Assembly (NCBI GenBank): GCA_001780825.1
Contig: MFIX01000040.1
Span: 5,648-17,975, forward strand
DNA from: Candidatus Glassbacteria bacterium RIFCSPLOWO2_12_FULL_58_11
GTDB taxonomy: Bacteria; Gemmatimonadota; Glassbacteria; GWA2-58-10
Direction: 5' to 3'
DNA: 12,328 nt
Part shown: one piece after another, positions 1-6,192 of the stretch
How positions within the stretch are numbered: position 1 is the first letter of the stretch
Layout of the letters: each line of letters starts with the position of its first letter
Notes under the pieces: model-generated
Databases searched by the model: none
Seen by the model: the letters and a program-made list of their open reading frames with translations, nothing else
Told to the model about the DNA's origin: nothing
Translations under genes and position numbers: made by a program

Positions 1-57
1 CTTGTCCAGGCGGCTGGTCAGGAAATTATCACCGCCGAGCAGAGTTCTCAGTGCCAT
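1..57 (-). CDS. nuoB: NADH-quinone oxidoreductase subunit B, N-terminal fragment
   Basis: Only the first 19 codons are inside the window; the gene continues beyond position 1. The peptide MALRTLLGGDNFLTSRLDK matches the usual NuoB beginning, where a short variable leader is followed by a segment like 'NFLTTRLDKLVNW'. The cysteine ligands of iron-sulfur cluster N2, which define NuoB, lie outside the window and cannot be checked. The ATG at 57-55 lies inside the last codons of nuoA, giving a 10-base overlap that suggests translational coupling in a nuoAB... operon for respiratory complex I. The call rests on this short peptide plus the invariant nuoA-nuoB gene order. Confidence 0.85.
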   Translation of the reverse strand, partial: MALRTLLGGDNFLTSRLDK

Positions 58-404
58 TCCAGTCCCCCTCTGAGCCACTCATATATCAGTCCGAATGTCA
101 GGATGAGGATAAAGAACATCGCCCCCGCAAATCCATAGCGGCCAACCGTGCCGAACGAGGAGATCCAGGGATAGAGGAAAATCACCTCGATGTCGAAAAC
201 AATGAACAGGATGGCCACGACATAAAAGTGGATCGGGAACTGTTTGCCCGGCTCCTCGAACGGGACATTACCGCATTCGAACGGCCGTTCTTTTTCCCGG
301 GTCATCTTGGATTTCGGCCCGATCAGGGCGCTGAGCAGCAAGGCGCCGCCTACAGTGATCGCGGTTATAACGAGGGTAAGGAGTATGGCTAAAAAATTAT
401 GCAT
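48..404 (-). CDS. nuoA: NADH-quinone oxidoreductase subunit A
   Basis: This is a small membrane subunit of proton-pumping complex I (NADH:quinone oxidoreductase), at the junction of the peripheral arm and the membrane arm. It has 118 residues, normal for NuoA, and three hydrophobic helices at about 5-29, 58-80 and 90-110. The signature loop after helix 1 is present as RPFECGNVPFEEPG (40-53), with E43 and C44. It is followed by the conserved second-helix stretch FDIEVIFLYPW (70-80), containing the acidic pair D71/E73. The ATG at 404-402 has no convincing Shine-Dalgarno in front of it, but no start codon with a better site is visible upstream in frame. A promoter sits about 55-85 bases upstream. 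The stop overlaps the nuoB start. The complex I assignment is very secure; whether this is a 14-subunit or a shorter complex cannot be judged here. Confidence 0.96.
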   Translation of the reverse strand: MHNFLAILLTLVITAITVGGALLLSALIGPKSKMTREKERPFECGNVPFEEPGKQFPIHFYVVAILFIVFDIEVIFLYPWISSFGTVGRYGFAGAMFFILILTFGLIYEWLRGGLEWH

Positions 405-459
405 GCGGTATGAGGTCTTATCTAAAGGGGCTGAGGGATAATCGGCGCTAAGCCGCTCT

Positions 460-488
460 ATTCTACTAAACCCTCAATGGTTTGTCCA
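460..488 (-). promoter_or_regulatory. Sigma70-type promoter for the nuo operon
   Basis: On the minus strand a -35 element TGGACA (488-483, 5 of 6 consensus bases) is separated by exactly 17 bases from a -10 element TAGAAT (465-460, 5 of 6). Transcription would start near 453, leaving an untranslated leader of roughly 49 bases before the nuoA ATG at 404. It lies in the 151-base gap between lpd and nuoA, so nuo has its own promoter even though lpd reads in the same direction. The call is by eye from spacing and match. Confidence 0.6.
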
Positions 489-555
489 GAAAAAACTCAG
501 CTTCCTCCGGCTTACCGTAGAACTGTCCAATAGGTTATACCGCGCGGATTTCCGC

Positions 556-1953
556 TCAAAGATGAATCGCCTTCCCCGTAGCGGCCGCGGCCGCCTCCAT
601 GAGCGCCTCGGACAGCGTCGGGTGGGGATGTACCGCCTCGTGAAGCTGCAGGGCGGTGGAATCGAGCCACCTCGCCAGCGACGCCTCCGGGATCAGCTCG
701 GTGGCCTCCGCTCCCAGGATATGCACGCCAAGCAGCCGGCCGCTATTTTTTTCGGCGATTACTTTTACGAAACCCTCGGTTTCTCCGGCGGCCAGGGCCT
801 TGCCCAGCGGCCGGAAGGGGAATTTGCCGACCGCGAGGTCGAAGCCCAGCGCGGCCGCGGCGGATTCGCTGAGACCCACGCTGGCTACCTGCGGCTGGCA
901 ATACGTACAGCTCGGGATCAGCTCCGGCTCCACAAAGCGGCATTCCCGCCCCAGGATTCCGGCCACGGCCTCGAGGCCCTCCCGGGAGGCCGCGTGGGCC
1001 AGCAGGGGAGCTCCGATACAGTCGCCGATTGCCCGGACTCCCGGAGCAGCAGTCCTGTAAGTGCGGTCAACCGCGATGAAACCTTTTTTACATTCGACTC
1101 CCGCTTCCTCAAGCCCCAGCCCTTCTACATTGCCGGTCACGCCGACAGCGACCAGGATTTTGTCGCAGGAAATTAGCTCTTCATTCTCTGCCGTGGCGAC
1201 CCTGACCTCCAATCCCTCTGCCTCCAGGTCTCTGATGCCGGCAACTTTTGAACCGGTCAGGATGTGCATCCCCTTTTTCTGGTACAGCCGGCGCAGCTCC
1301 TCCGAAACCTCCGCATCCTCGTTAGGCAGGATTCTCTCCAGCAGCTCGACCACGGTAACCTCGGAGCCGAACGTGTGGAAAAGGTAGGCGAATTCCAGGC
1401 CTATCGCTCCCCCTCCGACTATAACGATTGACCGGGGATTATGTTGCAGGACCAACGCCTCGCGGCTGGTGACTATTTTTTCGCCGTCCGGGGTGATTCC
1501 CGGCAGGGCTTTGGCGCGGGCCCCGGTGGCCAGTATGATATTTTTCGCTCTAAGCAAGTGTTCTTCCCGGCCCTCAACCTTGATCCGGCCCTCTCCGGCC
1601 AGGCTTCCCCGGCCCTGGATTACCGTTATCCCGTTTTTCTTCATCAGGTAGTTCACGCCGCGCATCACCCGGTCGGAAACCTGGCGGCTGCGGCGGACTA
1701 TCGCCTCCCAGTCATAGCCCACCTCGCCGGTGGAAACGCCGAAATCCTCCGCGCGACGGCAAAGCTCGTAAACCTCGGCGCTGCGCAGCAGGGCTTTGCT
1801 GGGTATGCAGCCCCAGTTGAGGCAGACCCCGCCCAGACGGTCCGCCTCGACCAGCACGGTGGCCAGGCCCTCCTGCGCCGCCCGGATCGCCGCCACGTAT
1901 CCGCCTGGCCCTCCGCCAAGGACCGCCAGATCGTAGGTTTTCTCAGCAGACAT
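556..1953 (-). CDS. lpd: Dihydrolipoyl dehydrogenase (E3)
   Basis: This FAD-dependent disulfide oxidoreductase reoxidises the lipoyl groups of 2-oxoacid dehydrogenase complexes or the glycine cleavage system, passing electrons to NAD+. At 465 residues it is full length. The order of motifs is complete: FAD-binding GGGPGG (13-18); redox-active disulfide in GGVCLNWGCIPSK (C44 and C49); NAD-binding GGGAIGLEF (180-188); second FAD motif AIGDC (308-312, D311); and the C-terminal interface with the catalytic pair in HPHPTLSE (H444, E449). The start ATG has GGAG seven bases upstream. No E1, E2, lipoyl synthase or glycine cleavage gene is adjacent in the window, so its partner complex is unknown. The gene is transcribed toward nuoA with a 151-base gap and is divergent from the AEC permease. 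Mercuric and glutathione reductases are the main alternatives; the CLNWGCIPSK and HPHPTLSE forms favour Lpd. Confidence 0.95.
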   Translation of the reverse strand: MSAEKTYDLAVLGGGPGGYVAAIRAAQEGLATVLVEADRLGGVCLNWGCIPSKALLRSAEVYELCRRAEDFGVSTGEVGYDWEAIVRRSRQVSDRVMRGVNYLMKKNGITVIQGRGSLAGEGRIKVEGREEHLLRAKNIILATGARAKALPGITPDGEKIVTSREALVLQHNPRSIVIVGGGAIGLEFAYLFHTFGSEVTVVELLERILPNEDAEVSEELRRLYQKKGMHILTGSKVAGIRDLEAEGLEVRVATAENEELISCDKILVAVGVTGNVEGLGLEEAGVECKKGFIAVDRTYRTAAPGVRAIGDCIGAPLLAHAASREGLEAVAGILGRECRFVEPELIPSCTYCQPQVASVGLSESAAAALGFDLAVGKFPFRPLGKALAAGETEGFVKVIAEKNSGRLLGVHILGAEATELIPEASLARWLDSTALQLHEAVHPHPTLSEALMEAAAAATGKAIHL

Positions 1954-2027
1954 TTTTTGACTCCGTAATTATGATACCAATTCAGAAGCCAGTCAGGCCT
2001 TAAACTCCCGAATGGAAGCCGTGAATA

Positions 2028-2046
2028 TTAGCCGGCCCCCGGCTAA
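2028..2046. repeat. Perfect 8-bp inverted repeat, 3-base spacer, between divergent genes
   Basis: The arms TTAGCCGG (2028-2035) and CCGGCTAA (2039-2046) are exact reverse complements around CCC. The element lies between the divergent lpd and AEC permease genes, 46 bases upstream of the permease -35 element and 75 bases upstream of the lpd start. It could be a dimeric repressor site or an RNA hairpin. No T-tract follows on either strand, so a factor-independent terminator is unlikely. Confidence 0.5.
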
Positions 2047-2091
2047 ATACTCAGAGCCGAGTCCCAGAGCTATTTTTCCTTGCCTGTCCCC

Positions 2092-2120
2092 TTGAATAAA
2101 GACCGGGAAAAACCTATTAT
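2092..2120 (+). promoter_or_regulatory. Sigma70-type promoter for the AEC permease
   Basis: A -35 element TTGAAT (2092-2097, 4 of 6) is followed after exactly 17 bases by a -10 element TATTAT (2115-2120, 5 of 6), in a locally AT-rich pocket that contrasts with the GC-rich genes on both sides. Transcription would begin near 2127, about 83 bases before the preferred permease start at 2210. The call is by eye. Confidence 0.5.
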
Positions 2121-2198
2121 ACAACGAATTTTTTTTGAGGGAAGATTAAAATTATTTCTTATTGTTTTTTCCGGTTGTTCCCTCAAACAATCTCTATC

Positions 2199-2203
2199 AG
2201 GGA
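2199..2203 (+). promoter_or_regulatory. Ribosome binding site deciding the permease start
   Basis: AGGGA lies six bases before the TTG at 2210. The alternative in-frame TTG at 2162 has its nearest purine-rich stretch (GAGGGA, around 2137-2142) about 19 bases away, which is too far. The 2210 start also begins close to the first transmembrane helix, as is usual for this family. Confidence 0.5.
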
Positions 2204-2209
2204 TCGGTC

Positions 2210-3166
2210 TTGAACTCACTGCTTATCACCTCGTTCACCGCCTCGTTTACGGCGCTGCTCAAGATCGCCCTGATTATCGCGGTCAGCGCCTGGCTGTTGC
2301 GTATAAACGTCTTCAACGAAACCCATACCCGGGCGCTCACCGCGCTGGTGGTCAATCTGGCGCTGCCCTGCCTGATATTCGACAGCATCCTGACGAATTT
2401 CGAGGTCTCTTCCTACCCCCACTGGTGGAAGTTCCCGCTGCTCGGCGCGGCATTGACCTTTACCATGCTGGGCCTTTCCCGGCTGGTGTTCTGGCGGGAT
2501 CATGAGCAGGGCAACACGCTCAGCGCGCTGGCGACTTTCCAGAATGCTGGTTATCTGATCCTGCCGATCGGGGAGGTCTTGTTCCCGGACCAGTTCGGCC
2601 GGTTTTCAGTTTTCCTGTTCCTGATGCTGCTCGGCTACAATCCGCTGCTTTGGAGTGTGGCGAAAATCCTGGTCACGCATGCCCCGGATACCAAAATCAA
2701 GCTGAGCCAGGCTTTCACCGCTCCATTTTATACCTCGCTGATCGCGATTTTTCTTGTTTTTACCGGTCTGGGCAAGTTTGTACCCGCCGCTGCACTCGGC
2801 TCGGTGGCCCTGGTCGGCAAATCCTGTGTCCCAATGGCAACAGTGGTCCTGGGCCTCACAATGGGAATGCTTAAATTCAGCCGGATGCCCGGAGCGTTCG
2901 ATACCTTCCGGGTGCTGACGCTCAAGCTCGTGGTCGCCCCGTTGCTGGTGTTCCTGGTGCTGAAATATACGGCTTTCAGCAGCGGTCCCCTCGAGAACGC
3001 CTTCTGGATTCTCGAGGCTGCCTCGCCCTCGGCCACCGCTCTGGCGCTCCAGGCGATCCATTTCGGCGGTGATGAGAAACTGATCTGCGGGACCTTGTTC
3101 CTGGGTTATCTGCTCGCGCTTTTTACTATCCCCTTGTTCTACAGCGTGGCTGAGGTGCTGCTTTAG
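2210..3166 (+). CDS. AEC-family (auxin efflux carrier-like) transporter
   Basis: This is an inner-membrane permease of the AEC (PIN-like) family, which in bacteria exports or imports small carboxylates such as malate and malonate. The preferred TTG start gives 318 residues, typical of bacterial members at about 300-320; the frame is open to a TTG at 2162, which would add 16 residues. It is hydrophobic throughout with about ten predicted helices. The first conserved helix carries the family-like segment VNLALPCLIFDSIL. The C-terminal half has the characteristic SPSATALALQAIHFGG stretch followed by a final hydrophobic pair. The substrate cannot be read from sequence. It is divergent from lpd and lies 52 bases upstream of the glycosidase-like gene with no clear terminator between, so co-transcription is possible. 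The family call is secure and the physiological role is not. Confidence 0.85.
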   Translation: MNSLLITSFTASFTALLKIALIIAVSAWLLRINVFNETHTRALTALVVNLALPCLIFDSILTNFEVSSYPHWWKFPLLGAALTFTMLGLSRLVFWRDHEQGNTLSALATFQNAGYLILPIGEVLFPDQFGRFSVFLFLMLLGYNPLLWSVAKILVTHAPDTKIKLSQAFTAPFYTSLIAIFLVFTGLGKFVPAAALGSVALVGKSCVPMATVVLGLTMGMLKFSRMPGAFDTFRVLTLKLVVAPLLVFLVLKYTAFSSGPLENAFWILEAASPSATALALQAIHFGGDEKLICGTLFLGYLLALFTIPLFYSVAEVLL

Positions 3167-3218
3167 CCCGGAAGGTTCCCGCCGGCCTAATCCTGCAATT
3201 ACATCTCGAGACCGAAGA

Positions 3219-5348
3219 ATGACCGGACCGGCTGTATCCAGAAAAGAATTTTTCATCGCGTTGAGCGCCGGGGCCGCCGCTCTGGGTCTGGCCGGCCTAT
3301 CCGCGCCGGGCTGTTCACGGCGCGGCAGCGGAGAGCGGCTTGTTCTCGACCGGGGGGGAGTGCGGCTGGAGGGTAAGTTGTTTCCGGTGTACAGCGGCAG
3401 TTTCCACTATTGGAGACATGATATAAGCCTGTGGCCCGGGATTTTCGACCATCTTTCCCGTCTCGGTCTTAACACAGTCTGCACTGTCGTGCCCTGGGAG
3501 GCGCACGAGATCAAGCGCGGCCGCTTCGATTTCGGCAGCCGGGACAAGCGCAACAACCTCGGCGCTTTCCTCGATCTGGCGTTCAGCAGGGGATTCCGGG
3601 CGCTGGTGCGCCCGGGGCCGGCCGCCGACTGCGGCCTGACCTGCTGCGGTATCCCATCGCGCGTGCTTTTCGACCCCGATATCGCCGCCCGGACCAGCGT
3701 GGATTCTGTCGAGGTCTGGCACACGCTGGACGGCCAGTTCCCGGTTCCGAGCCATTTCAGCGATAAATTATATGAGGAGACGGCGCTCTATTTCGATGCG
3801 ATGCTGCCGATCCTGGCCGCCAGACTGGCCGCTGGCGGCGGGCCGGTGATCGGCTTGCTGCTCGATAACGGCCCCGGATTCTTTCAACGCCTGCATTATC
3901 CTTATACCCTGGATTACCATCCCGCGGCTCTAGCTTTGTTCAGCAAGCGCCTGGCCGGAAAATACGGCGCAATCGCCAATTTGAACCGCCTTTACTCGAC
4001 CAACTACGGCAGCTTCGATTCGGTCGAGCCGCCGCGGCGTTTCATGGCCGAATCGCTGGATGATCTGCCGGCCTATCTGGATTGGATCGAATTCCGCGAA
4101 TGGAGTGTTACCTGGAGCCTCGAGCGGCTCTCCGGCATGCTTGCCGAGCGCGGAATCGCGGGTATCCCGCTGATCGACACACTTTCGGAGGAGCTGCTCC
4201 TGCCTGCCGGGTCCGTGACCAAGACGGCGGATACCTTTGTCTCCTGGAGCCGGGACTACCCTGCCGCGGGAGAGGACTATCAAAGAAAAAAAGTGCTTGG
4301 CCGCGCTCTGTCCGGAATGTGCGCTTATCCTTTTGACGGCCGGCTTGAATCCGGATTCGCGCCGACAGTCAGGAATATCAAGCTGGAGTCGGAAAATCAG
4401 GGATTCGGCATCCTGGCCGCGCTGATGCACGGCATGAAAGGCTGGAATTGCCACATGGCAGTGGACCGGGATGGCTGGCTGGGCGGACCGGTCAGGGGAA
4501 ATGGCGAGGTCCGGGAGGAGATTTTCGAAATTTACCAGCGCCTTTATCGCCTCCTGCGCGAAATCCGGTTCGAGAATTTCCGCAAGGAAGCCGCAGCCGT
4601 GTTTCTGCTCAACGCGAGCCTGAGCCGGCTGATCCAGGTCGAGACTCAGGCAAAAACCGGCGGCGAGCTGGACATCGGACCGGAAGTATTCAGCGAGGTC
4701 CTGGATTTAGGTTTTTCCGCTCCTCCGGAAGAATGTCTGCTGTGGGTTTCCCAGACCGAGAGTCTGCTGCGCGCGGCAGGCTTTGATTGGGACTACGGCA
4801 GCCTTCATCCGGGAAGCGGGCCGCTGGAGAGTTACCGGGTGGCATTTTTCCCGGCGCCGGATTTCATCTATGCCGAGCAGTTGACCTCATTGAAAGAGTA
4901 CATGGCCGGCGGAGGCACATTGATCTTTGGCCCCGGCAAACCCTCTCTTAACCAGCGGATGAAAGAGGAGCCGCTGGTGATTGAGTTTTTCCGGCGCTCG
5001 GTCACCGTGGATGATTTTCTCTCCGGTGCCCAGGCGGCCCACCCGAAAGGGGGCTTGATTCACCTGGAAAGCCCGTTTCAGGTAAGCGAACTGCTCAAAG
5101 CTTTGGAAATCGAGCTGACATTCACCCGCTCGAACACCCGGATCGAGCTGGCGCTCCACTCCGCTCCGGACGGCCGAAGGCTTCTCTTTGCGGCCAATGG
5201 TGAAAGCGCGCCCCAGAGAAGCGATATCTTTTTCCAGGGGAGTATGCGGTTCCGCGGCCTGACCAGCGACGAGAGCTTCGAGCGCGAGGGTAAGATCAGA
5301 GTGGAGCTTCCGCCTTACCATATTGAAATCTGGGAGGTCGAGAGATGA
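3219..5348 (+). CDS. Exported GH35/GH42-like (clan GH-A) protein, catalytic acid/base missing
   Basis: This 709-residue protein resembles beta-galactosidases. An N-terminal export signal spans about 7-32: SRKEFF resembles a Tat motif with K in place of the second R, followed by a hydrophobic run and a cysteine in APGC (29-32), a weak lipobox. The barrel begins in GH35 style with YSGSFHYWR (58-66), VPWEAHE (91-97) and VRPGP (130-134). It then has GH42-like features: FSKRLAGKYGAIANLNRLY (241-259), and a GH42 trimerisation-like segment around 540-575 ending GGGTLIFGPG. GH35 and GH42 use a glutamate after Asn (NE) as acid/base, but the corresponding segment reads VIGLLLDNGPG (210-220), with glycine 218 (codon GGC). 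E390 in KLESENQG is a plausible remaining nucleophile. It may be a non-hydrolytic binding protein or may use another residue. The start has only a weak ribosome site. It overlaps the next gene by ATGA. Confidence 0.8.
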   Translation: MTGPAVSRKEFFIALSAGAAALGLAGLSAPGCSRRGSGERLVLDRGGVRLEGKLFPVYSGSFHYWRHDISLWPGIFDHLSRLGLNTVCTVVPWEAHEIKRGRFDFGSRDKRNNLGAFLDLAFSRGFRALVRPGPAADCGLTCCGIPSRVLFDPDIAARTSVDSVEVWHTLDGQFPVPSHFSDKLYEETALYFDAMLPILAARLAAGGGPVIGLLLDNGPGFFQRLHYPYTLDYHPAALALFSKRLAGKYGAIANLNRLYSTNYGSFDSVEPPRRFMAESLDDLPAYLDWIEFREWSVTWSLERLSGMLAERGIAGIPLIDTLSEELLLPAGSVTKTADTFVSWSRDYPAAGEDYQRKKVLGRALSGMCAYPFDGRLESGFAPTVRNIKLESENQGFGILAALMHGMKGWNCHMAVDRDGWLGGPVRGNGEVREEIFEIYQRLYRLLREIRFENFRKEAAAVFLLNASLSRLIQVETQAKTGGELDIGPEVFSEVLDLGFSAPPEECLLWVSQTESLLRAAGFDWDYGSLHPGSGPLESYRVAFFPAPDFIYAEQLTSLKEYMAGGGTLIFGPGKPSLNQRMKEEPLVIEFFRRSVTVDDFLSGAQAAHPKGGLIHLESPFQVSELLKALEIELTFTRSNTRIELALHSAPDGRRLLFAANGESAPQRSDIFFQGSMRFRGLTSDESFEREGKIRVELPPYHIEIWEVER

Positions 5349-6181
5349 TTGCCCGAACCCTGTCGGTAATCGATCTGGACCCTGCCGGATACGCTAATTT
5401 TTCGGAAAGCTTTGCCCAGTTGTCTTGCGGCCATCCGCAGGCTGTACTCTGGCACGAGGAGGGTTTCCCGCGCAAAATGTTGCTGGACGGCGAGGTTATC
5501 AGCGTTCCCTTTAATCGAATACTGGATGCCCGGGATACGGCCCGGGAGATTTACGAAAACTTCTCCGGGAGGGCGCGGCGGGTGGTAGTTACCGACTTGG
5601 AGGGTTATGACAGGCTCTATGCGGCGGTTAACCCATCGCCTGAGGCGGGGGAGGGGAAATACCGTTTCCAGGAGCGGATGAACCGGCAGCTCGCGGCCTC
5701 TTTCGATGAGCGAAAGGCGATCTACCCGCTGCCCGATATGACCCGCGGACCGGTAGCTTTCGAGCAGATGCGGGCTTTCCTCACCGGCCGGTTCCCTCAA
5801 GTAGCCAGCCTGATATTCGCGGTATTCGAAGAGGAGAAGCTTTATTTCAGTTTTGTCGCCAGGGCCGGTTTCGGACTGGTAGACCTGGTAACCAGTTTCG
5901 AGCACTGGCCGGGGTTGACCCGGGAAGTAAAATTCAGCGCCGAGAGCCTGGATCAGACAGTCGAAAGAGTCGCCGGAGAACTAGGGGAGGTGGCCGGCGC
6001 CCTGTTCCTGGGGAAAAAGGATTTCGAGAGGCTCTACGACGGGAAACGCCACGATTCATTGCCGGTCTCGCTTATTCTGAGCGGCGCGGCTTTTGGCTAT
6101 TCCGGCCTGCCCGGCGTAGCGGAAAATACCTTCCTGAAAACCGCCGCCCTCTTCTGCTACGTGCCGGTCTGGGTTCCCTGA
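5345..6181 (+). CDS. Hypothetical protein coupled to the GH35/GH42-like gene
   Basis: This is a 278-residue protein of no family I recognise. Its ATG overlaps the stop of the upstream glycosidase-like gene (ATGA at 5345-5348), so it is almost certainly co-translated with it. It has no signal peptide and no clear membrane helix, so it is probably cytoplasmic, unlike its exported neighbour. Visible character: alternating hydrophobic/charged segments suggesting a mixed alpha/beta fold (for example RRVVVTDLEGYDRLY at about 78-92 and VASLIFAVFEEEKLYFSFVA at about 152-171), and a hydrophobic, aromatic C-terminus ending CYVPVWVP. Codon use looks like that of its neighbours, so there is no sign of recent transfer. 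The frame is intact, and the gene ends 11 bases from the converging membrane-protein gene. Real coding status is well supported by length, overlap and base composition; function is unknown. Confidence 0.8.
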   Translation: MIARTLSVIDLDPAGYANFSESFAQLSCGHPQAVLWHEEGFPRKMLLDGEVISVPFNRILDARDTAREIYENFSGRARRVVVTDLEGYDRLYAAVNPSPEAGEGKYRFQERMNRQLAASFDERKAIYPLPDMTRGPVAFEQMRAFLTGRFPQVASLIFAVFEEEKLYFSFVARAGFGLVDLVTSFEHWPGLTREVKFSAESLDQTVERVAGELGEVAGALFLGKKDFERLYDGKRHDSLPVSLILSGAAFGYSGLPGVAENTFLKTAALFCYVPVWVP

Positions 6182-6192
6182 GAACGCGATTT

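Noticed and set aside
580..600. GGCCGCGGCCGC tract near the lpd stop as a structured element
   Set aside because: It encodes the Ala-rich C-terminus of Lpd (EAAAAATG), so codon use explains it.
562..1176. A 204-codon plus-strand frame opposite lpd
   Set aside because: Arg/Gly-rich translation typical of an antisense shadow; lpd motifs are complete on the other strand.
1968..1996. CTGACT-17-CATAAT as a minus-strand promoter for lpd
   Set aside because: The match and spacing are fair, but the start would fall near 1961, inside the Shine-Dalgarno, leaving too little leader. It is possible only if transcription begins unusually early.
2606..3256. A 216-codon minus-strand frame opposite the AEC permease
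   Set aside because: The product is highly charged and low in pattern, without ribosome site or family features. The permease on the plus strand explains the region.
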